DNA from: Ornithodoros turicata
Taxonomy: Eukaryota > Arthropoda > Arachnida > Ixodida > Argasidae
Length of the DNA: 64,000 bases
Reading direction: 5' to 3'
Assembly (NCBI RefSeq): GCF_037126465.1
Contig: NW_026999465.1
Coordinates: 1 to 64,000 of the forward strand
Both the position numbers and the translations under genes were made by a program. Under the pieces are notes generated by a model. The model was given only the letters and a program-made list of their open reading frames with translations. It made no database searches and was not told where the DNA came from. Positions 22,694 through 35,430 of this stretch are shown one piece after another. Each line of letters begins with the position of its first letter. Positions within the stretch are counted from its first letter, which is position 1.

Positions 22694-23692
22694 GGGCTGC
22701 GCCACTCCTGTTCAGTGAAATTCGATTGTGATCTGAGTGGTGACCCACTCTGCCTGACCACGACTCTCTGCTCTAAGGGGTATCCTACTTCCATACCCCT
22801 CTCCACTTATCTTTCCCATGTGCTGGCAGGGTGACACTGGATCAGCTCCAGCTGACGAAACTGTCATTGTTAAGTGTGGTTTGAGCGGTGCGCTGCAATG
22901 CACCTTCACTGCCTCTATTTTCTGTAACTTTACAAGTAATGAGATATTTATGGTGTGAACATAGTCCGTCGACTGCTGTCCGGTAAAAATGCTTTTTAAA
23001 AGGTAGTGCAATTTCCTAGATAATTATTGGAACTGGGCTTAAACTTGAGGTTGGTGGCGTTATTTGCACGATTATGGGGTTCCTCATGTGGTTTCTATAG
23101 TTGGAATTGTGAAAGAAAAAAAAAAAGCATCTCACTTCTACAGGTTACTTCACAGCACATAGTGTTGCAGTCAGCGCTAACCATTGATGCCACTGGCCTA
23201 ATAAACTGAGTAGTTTGAGGACACCAAAGAGCCATGAAACTGGTCTGAAGTACAGAGCAGCCCAAGCTTAAGGTCTGAGGCAAATATTGACTTGCATAGC
23301 TATTATTCAAAGAGCCAAAGTGACTTCCAAGTGTGTGCTTTGCAGTATACATAACAAGCACGTATAACAAGCATATTGGCAACTGTCATAATGGTTGAGA
23401 GGGGCACGCTCCCTCGTGATGCCAGGTGCTTCTACAAGCCCTGTACCATATCGGAGTTTAATTCGCTGTTTTTTCATCCTGTTCGGAAATTGTGTTAGCT
23501 CTGATGCTGTAGAAGTGGTGAATGTCTACATCCTGCTACCCTGAATCGCACTTCCGTCGTGGTCTGTGTCGCTGAGGCATACCAGCAGCGGTGATAAACT
23601 CCTCGTGGAGTGTTTATATTGGCTGCATTTGGAAACCAGCAGTATGTCACTGAAGTGTAGTAGGTTTCAGCATTTGTGTGTTTGCCCACCCA

Positions 23693-23864
23693 AGCAGCAC
23701 AACACCTTGGCCCAATATTGGACCGATATTGGCAATATTGGCCCAAGATTAGGCTGGCATTGCCCATATTGCTCCAACATTAGACCGATATTGGCAATGC
23801 CAGCCCAATATTGGGCTGGCATTGCCAATATCGGTCCAATATTGGTCCAAGGTGTTGTGCTGCT
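23693..23864. repeat. 172-bp near-perfect palindromic repeat
   Basis: Outer arms of about 44 bp (AGCAGCACAACACCTTGG ... and its inverse) enclose further inverted and direct copies of CCAATATTGG and ATTGGCAAT/ATTGCCAAT. Most of the segment is self-complementary at several scales. Confidence 0.75.
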
Positions 23865-24669
23865 CTGGTTCGTGCAGGCTTCTGAGCATGCATTGCATCA
23901 GTGGAACTGGCGAAGCGGCCTGAAATGCACCATTTGTCGTGGCTGCTGTTGTGTGTCTGATTGCTCCACGTTGAAAACGTTGATGGTCGAAATAAATTTC
24001 CAATTTTGCATCGCCAAAATACAGTTGGCCCAACAGTTTCCAAAGCTATACGCCTTTATGCGGGCAAGGAGTATGTGCCGACCTCGACAAACTACAGAGT
24101 AGGCCATTGCAGCTCCAACAAGGATAAGTTACAAAGTCAACACTCCCCAAAATTGACAAATCTGGGAAAGCATCTAAATAATGCAGAGAAAGAAAAGGGC
24201 TAAAAAATGGGTTTTCAGTGTTCTTAACTGCTGGCTTTTCTTTTTCGTCCAGCCAATCTACTGCACGTGAAGTCTAGCTGATCTTTCCTTGTACAGTAGG
24301 GAGGTACAAATGCATACCAGTAGCCCATACAATTAAATTCACAAACTAAGTTAGGCTCCGGCATAGTTTGAGATCTTTATTGTCAAACGCTTATAAACTC
24401 AATAACAGAAGCAGAAGACACACCATGAACACTTTAAAAACGTTATTAAAACATGAATCCATCCAAGCCTGATCGTTCTGAACTGGAGTTATAATACAGA
24501 GCTCTATGTATCATGACACCCTATTGTTCATGAGCAGGCTTGAAGGACTAAGTTGAAGGTCAAGTCAAGTGCCCTCTTGAATGCTGGCGTCACCACCCTA
24601 CGTGTTATACAAGGACGCTCACGGTCCTATACGGAAATGTATCAACATATAGCACGGCCAGATAACACG

Positions 24670-25040
24670 CGTGGCTAAGGCTCCTTGTTTTCTGCTGCGG
24701 CAAATTCAAAATTCTGCGGCACCGATGGCAAGGAGTCCAAGGCTGCTTCGAGGGGGAAGCACTTCATTTGCTTGGATAATGTGGGAACAAAAAAACATTT
24801 TATAATATAACTTTCACATTCAGCAAATTGAACTGTGAATTTTATTGTCACTTAGTCAAATATTTGGAAAACTTGAATAGTGTGTATTCGATCTGCGAAT
24901 TGAATGCTTCGAGAGACTGACATTCAACTCAAACTCGAGAACTCTAATATCCACACACCCCTAAACATATGGGATTCAGTGAAATTCCGTGCCAAACGAA
25001 GGATTCCGCGTGGAAAACGCCGGGCCTTACGCATGCCATA
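24670..25040 (+). repeat. repeat paralogous to 14.03-14.19 and 15.88-16.1 kb
   Basis: Uninterrupted copy of the repeat described at 15880. It begins near TTTTCTGCTGCGGCAAATTC and runs through ATTCG-type motifs, CCACACACCCCTAAA and GAAATTCCGTGCCAAACGA. Confidence 0.6.
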
Positions 25041-25742
25041 CCTTCTTCACACGTGTTATACACAGAAAATTATGGTAGTCAGTCGTGTTTCCATACACGT
25101 TTAAATGAAATGGTGTTCTTACAATAATATGCTTCTGCCAAGCACAGAATATGATAAAGTCACCCTCTGTTTTCTATATTTCTTGAAGCTTTCACCAGAG
25201 CTTCGTCACAAGGTGTAATGGAGGCAGCTCTGCAAGCTGCACAAGCTTACATATTAAATTAAATTGCGTCGTCACGAAGCCAGCAACATAACAAAGGCAG
25301 CAGTTAGTCGTAGCATGCTGTCAGATAGTAGATCTTTTTGACTGAAATTCCAGTCAAGCAAGGCACTTGGAAGAGAGAATACTATGTATCTAGAATTATA
25401 GTTAGGAGCATAACACTTTTGCTCGACGCGATTTGCACACCGACTTACAATCATTCCAACCAACGATTACATTCCGACATCCGCGATTTGCATTCCTTGT
25501 GACGGATAGCTTTTGAAAAGACAGGCATCACTACACTTCATTCAAAGACGTGTGACAAGAAGAATAATTGAAAGGTGAAGGTACAACGAACGTCCTGAGG
25601 AGCTGCTGTGTTCCCTCCATGGATACCGGGATTTATAGAGAACAAGATAGTGTTGCACGCGTACTGCGAACGCACAGCAGGGAGAGTTAAAAAAAAACGT
25701 GTAGGGGCATACTAAAACCAAGGAGTATGTTGTACTACAGTC

Positions 25743-25807
25743 CAGAGGTGTAGCTAGAAAAATGAAATTTGAGGGGCTCAACTCCAAACCCCCGGGCTAT
25801 ACCACTG
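25743..25807. repeat. tiny hAT-like hairpin
   Basis: CAGAGGTGTAGC ... GCTATACCACTG are inverted ends similar to the CAGTGGCGTAGC family. The flanks CTACAGTC and GTACAGCC agree at six of eight bases. It may be a minimal degenerate relative of the MITEs at 2167 and 37046. Confidence 0.4.
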
Positions 25808-26196
25808 GTACAGCCCCCTACAAAGTTAACAATAACACCAGAAAAAAATGTGGCATCATTTCCGAGCGCGATTACAGCAACCCTCTTGGGCCATGAGGAA
25901 ATCTTAACTGAACAAAATTATTCCGTTAGTTGAACGCAAGGATTTTATTCACTTAACATTTCCCCAGAGCCCCAGTTACCACACTGGGAAATGAGAATTT
26001 TTTCCAGTGTTATTGTTAACTTTGACAGGAGCTGTATGTCACCCGTAATGTGAGAGGAAACAGTCAAGACTGTTGAGGCACCTCTTATCATACTAGCAAA
26101 GCGTTAATGCACAAATAAGACCAATTGCCTTGTAAAGAGTCGAAGGAAACACTGAAGGAGTAACCAAACTTCCAGAATACTGTGTTGTATCGTAGC

Positions 26197-26202
26197 TTTA
26201 TT
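26197..26202 (-). terminator. candidate poly(A) signal of the THAP gene
   Basis: AATAAA on the minus strand (TTTATT on plus), about 416 bp beyond the THAP stop codon. Confidence 0.4.
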
Positions 26203-26617
26203 ATCATGCACTGCCTGGCACGACATTACTAGTTATGTACAGCGAGGGTAACGTAAAAAAAACTAGACGTCAGCATGCCCAGCATGATTATTCCGCCTTC
26301 ACACTCCACTGTGTCATCACTATCATAAGGATCACTTCATTGCAAATGGTTCCTGAGCAATCTGCGCAAATCGATACTTCCAATAGCACTGAATTTCTGT
26401 GTGTATGTGTGTTATTCTCTTTTAAAACTTAAGCGAAATGTGTCAACACATTGCTGCCCTCTCCAAGACCTCATGTGCAGATATGCCCTCCTGCAAATAC
26501 TATAGGTGGTGCCATACCAAGATGCAGTATCATATGCCTATAGAGGGGGAATGTTTGAAGCTCTCGTTATCTAAAATGTCATCAGGTTAGAAATGTTCCC
26601 ACTGCTACGTGACGGTT

Positions 26618-29600
26618 CTATTTACAGGGTGCTGGCGAGCCCCACCGATACTGTACCGAGTAGTACTGAAAACCTTCCCTGCCCATGTTCTCCAGAGTTG
26701 ACAAAGAGCTCTTCAGTCTGTCGTATTCCGATTTCCAGTACTGCACCTGTCTCTGCAGTTCCTCCTCTCGTGCATTTGCTGCAGAAAGCCTTCGCTCGAG
26801 TTGTAACAGCTGGTCCCGAACACAATGACTCGACACATCTGCAAGAAACAGAAGAATGTAGATGCACAGCATAATTTCACAGCGTGAAAGTGAAAGTCCA
26901 CATTATAGCAACCTCTTACAAGCTGTCATATTCGCCTTATACAGTCACCTTGGTTTTACGTCTACAATAAAATTATACTCGTACAACAAACTTCTGCTGG
27001 TTTGAGTGCTTCAGGGTGTGTGCTCTTGCTTTAATTTAATTTTTAACCATTTTCGTGTGCTCTTGCCTTTCTCCCATTGCTCGGACATTTTCAGTGTGGA
27101 GTTCATCCCCTGGCTTGCCTTCATCTATACCATTTTGACATCCATAGGAATATTTTTGCTGGTTGCGAGCATTTGGTGCTAATGGGCAGGCGAGAGGAAG
27201 TTGCCCAGTCTGAGTGCCTTAAGCCAAAGCCATAAGGACTCAAAACAGATGGCTCCCCATCCTCCCTGCTAAGCCATACCATCAATTCCAGCAGCAGAAT
27301 GTTGTGAAGGAGAATGCACCATGACCGTAAAAAAAAGGTTCGCTGAAAAGCAACGTCTTTCGTTATTTAAGATAGAACTCACCTCGACTACGTACATCCC
27401 CTTGCGAGTGTGACGTAATCTGTGGTGAGACCGTGGTCACAAGGGAGAGCGGTTCTTCCGAGTCATTTGGTGAAGAATGAATCACTGCTGTAAGAGGGTG
27501 TGCACAATAAAAAAGGATTCTTTCGCAACATTCTATAAAAAAACTTGCCATCACTGCATACTTCCTCTTCTGGACACAGTATATGCCGCAATATTTCGGG
27601 CCTGCCACGAGACGTTCCTGTAATACTTTACTGTTTACACACAGCACTGAGACACTATCATCACAAGCAGAAGCGATACCTGGCACCACGAGCTAGGCAT
27701 CGCATCAAGTACAGTAATGTACAAGGTGTCCCAGAAAACGTGTGATTGAATTATAATAAACAAACTACACCACCCTGAGTCATGCTGTCAACGGCAGTTG
27801 TTCTTACTGGGTTTTTGCCACCTCCTCGTGTGAATGTCGCGTAACGTAAGTTTAATTATGCAAATTTTTGCGAGCTTATTTATTTTTATTTATTTATTTG
27901 TACTTTGGTGCCCACCAATGGCGGTTGAGCCTAACGTGGTGGTGCACCAAACACAAAAAACACATAAAAGTAATAAAACCTCCAACAAAGCCCAAGATTC
28001 AAAGTGCTATAACAACAGTTATGGTTACATAGACATTAATACACTCTTAAACTTAGCAGTTGACCGGAAAATGTCAACATCATCATTCCGTGAAAAGAAT
28101 TCATTGTATGTGCCTTGCATCCTAGTCAATAGGCAGCATTCGCATGGAGCATGGGGATAGAAAGGCCACACGAGTTCGCCTGACGGAACGTGAACATTTA
28201 CTAAAACGATTAAAAACTCAGAGTCAACGTTTCCGTGAATAATTCTGTGTAAGAACATCAAGTCGCGATGCTGTCTTCTGCATTGCAGGTTGTGAATTTT
28301 TAGCTGGAATAGCTTTGTCTCATACAAAAATTAAACATTTGGAAAATGGAACTTGTCATATACAAATCTAATAAACCTTTTCTGAACTCGTTCAATGCAA
28401 GCGGATTGCTTAAGTCGGAAATTTGCCAAGTAAAGGTGACTTTTTGCCCCACCAATGTGAAAAGTGTGTCTAATTTATGTAAATTAATGATAATTGACAG
28501 GGATATTCAGGAGCTATCCCATCGGAAAAAATAGCCGAACATCGTGCTCTACGGAGCTCCCACAGGATAACGCACGGTGAACTTTTCGGCGTAGTCTTTG
28601 TCAGTCCGACGAAAGGAGGTTGAAAACCCAGCCCACCCCAGCATCGCAGAAAGAGATAACACAGGCGTGGCTTATCGCGTCCGACTTTCGCTGGGATAAT
28701 GCTTTCCCTCTCCCAATTTTAGGAACTGCTACTTTTTCTACTATCACTCTGTGGGCTGGCTTTGGAGCCTCCTTTCGTCGGACTGCGAGCGATTGCGCTC
28801 AAAAAGTCATCGTGTGTTATGGTCCGGTGCTCAGAAAAGCATAATGTTCGGCTATTTTTTGCATGGGATACTTCATGAATATCACTGTCACTTATCGGGA
28901 ATTTGGGTGAATTCGACACGCGCTTCATATTGGTGGGGTAAAAAAGCGACCTTCACTTAACACATTTACGAGTTCAGTTCGCAAATATTTACATAAGTAA
29001 ACTTACGATAGATGACATTCACATCAGGAGGTGGCAAACTCCTAATAAGAACAAATGCTGTTAACCGCATGATTCTAGGTGGCTTAGTTTTTTTATTATA
29101 ATGCAATGACACGTTTTCTGGGACACCCTGTATAACAAAGTATGTGTATAAGCCGCAGGGCCCGTTTTTAGGAACGTTAAGAAAATTTTGGGGCAGATAA
29201 GCCGCGGTCAATATGAGGCAACTGATCTGTGGTGAAAGGAGGTCATGAAAGGCCATAGACCCTCTGGTCCATACACAGGAGTCGACATGGTGTACAACAA
29301 AGGAGGTCAGTTCTGGTGTTCTACCAAGATCGGATTGTGCTCTTGCTGGGTGTTTCTCATGGATCGACGGCGTCAGTGGCTTTGCTGAAGACATGAATCA
29401 CTGTCACCACTTTCATAAAAACTGCTTGAGGGAAGGCACCAGGAAGGTCAGTCCACTCGAATGTGGACGCACCCCTCTTACGCATTGTTCGTGCATTGCA
29501 GGAGCGGTACCAGCCCCCCACAGCCCTCGCAGCATCTGCATCAAAATGCGTGTTACTGCGCATGGAACAATCCGTGCCTTTTTATTGGTCAGACGCCACA

Positions 29601-31339
29601 AGCGTGTCCGGGTTGGTTGCCGGAATTTGAAAAGGTCATTTCACGCTTTCTCGTCTGCGTGTTACGTACTCCCTCGGCGGCTCCATTCGAAATTTAAACG
29701 GCGGATGCCGGGTTGGCGGTGTCTCTCGTTGGGAGGCAAGTGCGCTCGCTGTCTTATCCGTGTGTTATGGTGTTTTTGATCGTGTCCTTCTGTTTCTCGG
29801 CACAAGCATCGGTCTACGAACAGGCAATCGGATTTCAAACTGAAGTGTTGTCGTGAATTCTGGCTCGATGAACGTGTTCGAGCGCCGTCAGATCTGCATA
29901 GCGGTGACAAGAAAATAGGATTCATGAAGCAGCAGCATTTTATGTTTGACCTGTGGCAGGCAAGGACAAGATGATCAAGTGACTGTTGTTCATTGCTGCT
30001 GGGAATATGCTGTGCCGATATGTGTGCTTTGCAAGTTTGAACTTTATTCCAGTGTGCTAGGAAGCGCTACGCAATGGACTCAGTATGCTCAGTGCGTGTA
30101 TATACGTCAACCTGCCGATTGTGTCAGTATAATGATTCAAATAAATCTCTGTTCATTACGACACTTTTGTTCAGAGTTCTTCACAGTTGTTTGGGAATCA
30201 CGAAATAACTTTATGGCGTGCATAAAAGCTGGTAGACTTAGAGGTCAGGGGTAGCCGGTACAGACGAGTATGGAAAGCAGAAGTCAGCAACAGCCAGTAC
30301 TGTCGGGCTGCAAGCCGGACGGAAAGATTTCCAACTGGAGGATTCACTGAGCAATCGCTGCATTCTCATTGGTCGTGTGCCCAGAGTTGTGTGAATTTGC
30401 CTGTACTATGTGCTCTATAGGCAGTTGGTGAGAGCTGGTGGTACTGTTCCGGAGACACAGTTGGCCCTCTCGGTAAAACCAGCGTATGGGGAAAATACCA
30501 GGGAAAAATAATCATGAGACATGTCGCACCGGTGGATAAGCAGCAGAGTGCCCGTGAGAAAGAAGAATAAAAAATCTCGCATAAGCCGTGCCTAATACGT
30601 ATGAAATTATGGTATGCATACATTTCTATGGTTAAATAGCCCCATATATACGAGACTAATACCAAATAAATGGTTACATACTTGTGTAAGAGTGATCATT
30701 ATTGCAGAGCCCGTCTTGGTCAGAGCACTGGTGGCCCTCCCTGTTCTCTCCGTTTGTCACTAAAAAAAAGAAAAGCAATTGATGACGCAACCATCTGCTT
30801 GTTTTGCAGCACACACCTCTACATAATGGTTGTCTTTTCGGTTCTTCCACGTGAATCGCAGGCACGTTACTTGCGAGAATTGGGACTTCCGCCGTGTCTG
30901 CTTTGGAAGTTCAAATCGGAAAAAAGTCGGTACCGGAAGAAGTTTCTGGCGTAGAACTAACTTACTGTCATTCACTACACGTTTCCCAGGGCCGTAAGGC
31001 GTCGGTGGAACTCCGAACACGTTTGGCACGTAGTCCGGGTCTGACGGTACGGAAGACGGCTCACCTGAAACCAGTATGCGTTTACAGTCAGCAACGTCGG
31101 TAAAATGCTAGCCGTTACGCCAAAATCCGTAACATACCTTTCAGAAAATGAACTCCGCACACACGTGAACTCTTTGTCGGCATCCACGCCGAACCGTCTT
31201 TCTTCTTGCGCCCAATAGCTGCAATCCACAACTCACGCTTCCTTCGGTGACGCTTCTCTAGTGGGAACCTGAAGAACCGCACACCGGCACTTATGCCTTT
31301 CATGTTCCGGCAACGGACGACGCAACATTGCTCAGGCAT
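26618..31339 (-). CDS. THAP-domain zinc-finger protein with C-terminal coiled coil, five exons
   Basis: Exons on the minus strand: 31339-31138, 31064-30966, 30759-30682, 27487-27383, 26838-26618. All four introns are GT-AG and phase 1, and the product is 234 residues. The start is the ATG giving MPEQCCVVRC, the usual THAP beginning; TTG-started extensions upstream are ignored. The THAP C2CH module is complete across exons 1-2: C6-x3-C10 (or C5), W38, C61-x2-H64 and YVPNVF at 79-84 in place of the AVPTIF box. Residues about 85-160 are low-complexity linker. Exon 5 encodes a heptad-like region (LLQLERRLSAANAREEELQ) at about 170-213, a likely dimerisation coiled coil. THAP proteins are sequence-specific DNA-binding factors, some derived from P-element transposase. 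I cannot assign an orthologue. Intron 3 contains a fold-back transposon with a LINE inside it. Confidence 0.9.
27722..29130. mobile_element. long-TIR fold-back element, CAGGGTGTCCCAG family
   Basis: Ends CAAGGTGTCCCAGAAAACGT and, inverted, CAGGGTGTCCCAGAAAACGT, with TA on both sides (27720-27721 and 29131-29132). The two halves are inverted copies of each other over several hundred bases: the CACCAATGTGAAAAGTGTG block on the left pairs with CACGCGCTTCATATTGGTG on the right. The left arm is interrupted by a LINE fragment (27877-28400). No transposase. It lies in THAP intron 3. Confidence 0.75.
27877..28400 (-). pseudogene. 5'-truncated non-LTR retrotransposon, 3' end with TAAA-type tail
   Basis: On the minus strand the 28327-28025 frame ends the reverse transcriptase: FQLKIHNLQCRRQHRDLMFL and FLHRIIHGNVDSEFL match the RT thumb/C-terminal region of tick LINE-like elements. 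It is followed by a short 3' UTR and a (TAAA)n-type tail at 27900-27877. The tail and an imperfect flanking repeat (TTGCGAGC / ATGCAAGC) mark an insertion into the left arm of the fold-back element. Confidence 0.7.
29133..30681. other. rest of THAP intron 3, nothing recognised
   Basis: Several overlapping open frames occur around 29.4-29.8 kb on both strands without domain motifs. An AATAAA at about 30139 on the plus strand could end an unannotated transcript, but I see no coding exon for it. Confidence 0.4.
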
Positions 31340-31439
31340 TCTGAGTGTCAAGCCGCAACAACAAAGCCTACAGCAGCCTACAGTACGAGAACCACAAAAT
31401 ACACGAGCAGTTCAAAACAGTACAATGTTTTCCTCCCAA

Positions 31440-31480
31440 CTAAAATGGCGGCCGCCCTTGGGTTGCGCGCATGCGCGTCT
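31440..31480 (-). promoter_or_regulatory. THAP gene promoter core: YY1-type and NRF1-type motifs
   Basis: AAAATGGCGGC at 31442-31452 matches the YY1 motif common at housekeeping start sites. GCGCATGCGC at 31467-31476 is an NRF1-type palindrome. Both lie 100-140 bp upstream of the THAP start codon, in locally CpG-rich DNA. The start site itself is inferred. Confidence 0.55.
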
Positions 31481-34423
31481 TGGCAACATTGGCAACATCA
31501 CCAACCCTTTTCCTTTTCCCACGTGCCTTTTCCACAGAAGCATAGAAATCATCACGACCTACTCTATACTAGTATAGTAGTAGGTCATGGAAATCATCAC
31601 TGAAGTGACAGAAGTAATGAGAAGTGTTGAGGGAAAGCTAGCTCTCCATGTTTCAGCGCTCTAACAGGTGTTGTGATAAAGAAGATTCACAGGAAATCAA
31701 TATATAATTCCTGCTCAAAAATGCCAACTTTATAGCAATGTATGCATACTCGGATGTTTTTCAGACATCATGAACTTCATATTTTACATGCTCATATTTC
31801 TTTTTTTGTTGTTTCCCCGAGAGGTAACTATCAATAACGAGCGAAACGCGATCGTCGAGCTGCACGCGAAAAAGAGAATTCAGAAGATTTCCGAAACTAT
31901 TGCAGGAGCAAAATGCAAATTCAGAAAGTTTCGCTTTCAAAGGAACCCTCTGGAATATGTGGTGACGCATTCTTGTGGTGTCACACTTGCCCACTTGCCC
32001 AGAGCGTGTTTGTCTGTTTGACATTGCGCCATCTGTTCGGCAGACCAGCACACTGTAACTCCATCATTGCCTTGTTCGGTCCCAATTTGATGTACTTTCT
32101 CAAGCTTCCAGATATCTCTAAAGAACAAGTGCACAAGAAAACTCTTCAAGTGGGAGAACACTATGCTCGTCATCTCCTCCTCTGACATTTTGTCACCCTG
32201 GGGGTCAAAAATCAGAACTTTGTGAATATCTGGCAGAACAGTAAACATTGCCGATGTTCCATCTTGTCTGCAATATGGAATGAAGAGCATATTCCTTCCT
32301 TCCATTGATGCAGTTACAAGCACACACTCTTCAAGCAAATGTGCCTCATTCTCTTCACTGAGGAGAGGTACCAAGTATGATGTGGAAACTTTATGCTCAG
32401 TTTCATTAAGAATGCTTCAGTTATCGAATCAAAGAGGTGACCTTTTCGAAAGAGCCTGTCATCCATCTGCAGCATGGCTTCCTCGGACTCATCAGTTGAA
32501 GTATCCACAGAGACACGAGTTCCACAAGCCTAATGAATATGTTTTCAGGCTCTCTGAACACAAGCATCACTTCACTACCTGTATTTGTATAACTAGAGCT
32601 TATTGGAAAGTTATCAGTACTCTCATTACTTTTACTCGAGTTCTCTCAGCTCCAGTACTCCTGCTTCAAGCTTTCATTTTAGTTTACTTTTACAGGCATC
32701 ATTGAATGTCACCTGCTTTTCCATCTTTTTTGCAGCAGGAAGCAACCAGCACTTCGTTTCAGGTACATTGTGTAGGGCCCCCTCTGTCATCAACACCTCG
32801 CACTCTGCCAGCATTGTATGTATGGACCTACGGAATGTTCTGCCCCAGTGTCTCAGAAACAGTTGCATTGCTCATGTAGGATTCGAGTTTCTCGAATTTG
32901 TCCCTTACACTCGACTGCCAGTCATATCTGTCCGCATTTGTGCTGTCCTTGTCTGGGTTGCAGTAGGTATATGTGATGCTCACCGACGAATTGCGTGCTG
33001 TAGAAGTGGTTTTCTTCGCGCGGAAGTATTTTTCGCGCACACCTCCAGAATCGCGAATTTAAGTTCCCGCGAATAACTCTGGCCATATGAGGGGGAAAAT
33101 TGTTCGGCGTTCGACGCTATACCGCGACTACCTGGCCCTTTCTACTCCATGTAGTGTAGGCAGTTTAAGCAAGCGCAGAAGAATGTTTTATCCCATCAGG
33201 CAAGATGAAAAGAAATGAAAATTCATCATGCTTTTTTTACTCCTATAAACGCTTTGCACTATACATGCAATATACCACGAAGCCAGAACATGCCTTTCCC
33301 CGCATTCTCAAAACCAGCTTGAATGACAGTACCACATCTCAACCGAACTGGTCAGTGCCCCGAGTGATAATTAATAAGAACTGCTAAAATAAACTGGCTA
33401 ACTTGCACACGGTCAGTACTATGGCCTCCTACAGGGTCCCTAAAGGCCATTTGAAAGGGCCTTTCCTCCCATCTCTGTGAGGAGAAGAAAGGAACAGCCC
33501 TAGAATGCGCAATCCACGTGAACAACGGATGTCTTAGTACGTGCCGAAATATGCCAGAGTATTGACGGCGGCACGATATGCGAGAGCAAAGCACTCCCGG
33601 AAACCTGTGTCGCGAATTTAGGTTCTCGCGAATCGATCCTCAAAGCAGCTCTGCTCGAAAACTCTAAAATATTTTCCACACGGAAAAAAACACTTCTACC
33701 GTAGTTCAATACTTCCTGTTGTGTGTGTAGCGACTGAGCACTGTTATTACTGTGAACCTTGTGAATGTGTTTGCACAGAGTTAACTTCATTACAGCTGCA
33801 CGAGTACATGTGGCGGCAGAGAGGCCTGCACACAGGCATTGCAGGCAAGCAGCAGTTGTAGCAAAAGTCTTGCGTACACGGTGCTGCGTCCGATTGGTGT
33901 GCCACTACACCATAGTGGTTTCTGCTTGACTGTGATTTCGCTGTCCACGCAGACTCTCCTACTCTTACGACATCCTCATCAGGAATTTTCATTCCTCGAC
34001 TGTGGCGTATCCTCCTCTTTCTTTCCTGTCATTCCAACTTTCTGTTGGAGCTCGGACAACAAATGCCTCCTCCGGTCATGGTACCAGTCGCGCTCAACAT
34101 CTAGTAGTGCTGCAACCAGCCCTTCAGTTCTGATGTTGCTCTTTCTCTGCAGGTACTTTCGCTTTATAGAATGCCGTGAAAGCTTTCTGCGTGGTTATTT
34201 GTGTCTGTACAGCCATGTGGGAACATTCTATGAGACATATGAGACACTCTTCCACCCTACTGATATACTGCTTCACAAAGTAATCAGCAAATTCTTTGTC
34301 TACTTCACTCGTGTAGCTGACAAAAGATTTGCAAAGGTCAGCACACTTTGTCTCATTTTCCTCTCTAAGGATGGCATCAAGTAGCCTCACAATTTCAGCT
34401 TTTGTGCTTTTGCACTTTCTTGC

Positions 34424-34736
34424 CGATACCAGCGGCATGGCCGAGTGGGCTAAGGCGTCCGCTCGTTGGTGGTAACCAAGGTCGTGCTGAAGACTGGGAG
34501 GTGGTGGGTTCGAATCCTACCGCCGGCTGTGCTGTCTGAGGTTTTCCCTGGGTTTTCCGAAGACTTTCCAGACGAATGTCGGCACAGTTCCCCCTGAAGT
34601 CGGCCCAGGACGCATACTAACCCCCCTGTCCCCCCACTCCTTCCTGCTATCCTCTCTCCGTCTGTCCACATCTGTACGTCGCTCATAGCCACAGTTGCTT
34701 CGCGGCGCTAACACCCAATCAAAGGAAAAAAAAAAA
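34424..34736 (+). mobile_element. full-length tRNA-headed SINE (Ruka-like), poly(A) tail, inserted in the MULE gene
   Basis: Begins with a class II (Leu/Ser-like) tRNA head: A box GGCCGAGTGGG at about 34439-34449, long variable arm and B box GGTTCGAATCC at 34507-34517. The SINE body follows, ending in an A-run of about 12. A perfect 10-bp duplication ACTTTCTTGC lies at 34414-34423 and 34737-34746. The intact A/B boxes, A-tail and duplication indicate a fairly recent insertion, after or during decay of the host MULE. Confidence 0.9.
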
Positions 34737-35430
34737 ACTTTCTTGCTGTAACATTAAGCTTTCAGTGCCACGCATTCTTCACGTGAAAGTGGCACAGGAT
34801 GTGCTTTATTTCTTGACCTTTAAAAACGCTCGTTAGTGTCTTCATGTAGCTGGCCTCATCGTCAGCCATTACTGCATTGAAGACAAGGTCTGGGCACTTC
34901 CCTTTCACAGATGCAAAGAACATACTCATAGTATCTGTTGACATTTTATTGTAAATGAAGCGCGCTACAGGGTACCCTTTTCCCCTCTCATCGAGTACAA
35001 CAATGTTCAGTAGGGGATACTGGTACCTGTCAGTCCCGTGAATGTAGTCCACGCACACAAACCGAATTGGCACAATTCATCAGGGTTGTTTGCTGCTCCT
35101 TTGTACACACGTTTGTCACGGCGTGACACTGCTTGTCTCACCCCGAGTGACGACACTGGCAAAGTACCCAGAGCAAGTTGGGTCTTCACCCATCTCTACA
35201 CTGCATGTGATTTGCGGCAACGAGGGGTGTTTTCCTGCAGCTCGTGACTATGTGTCGCAATGTAGTTTACGCTGACTTGCCCATTTCTCTTCACCGTCAC
35301 ATTCATCCTAGACGTGCAGGGAATACCGGTGGCGACGATTCCCTTGGTATTCCTCCGCATGGTTTTTCGCTCTCGGACATAAGCTTGTGTTTGGCAAATA
35401 TGATGCTCATGGCGCTGCTGAATGAGAAGC

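Larger units (their letters stand above)
22200..26190. other. intergenic, repeat-rich, no gene recognised
   Basis: Between the 3' ends of two convergent genes. Includes an inverted-repeat element (22524-22693), a long palindrome (23693-23864), the repeat paralogue at 24.67-25.04 kb and a tiny hAT-like hairpin (25743-25807). Open frames are short and without domains. Confidence 0.6.

Noticed and set aside
29357..29779. Overlapping open frames on both strands as a gene in THAP intron 3
   Set aside because: Several frames are open at once in GC-rich DNA, with no domain or consistent splice sites.
33839..34384. 181-residue plus-strand open frame
   Set aside because: It is the antisense shadow of the MULE transposase segment on the minus strand.
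34424..34520. Functional leucine or serine tRNA gene
   Set aside because: The tRNA-like sequence is the head of a SINE with body, A-tail and target duplication; acceptor-stem pairing is poor.
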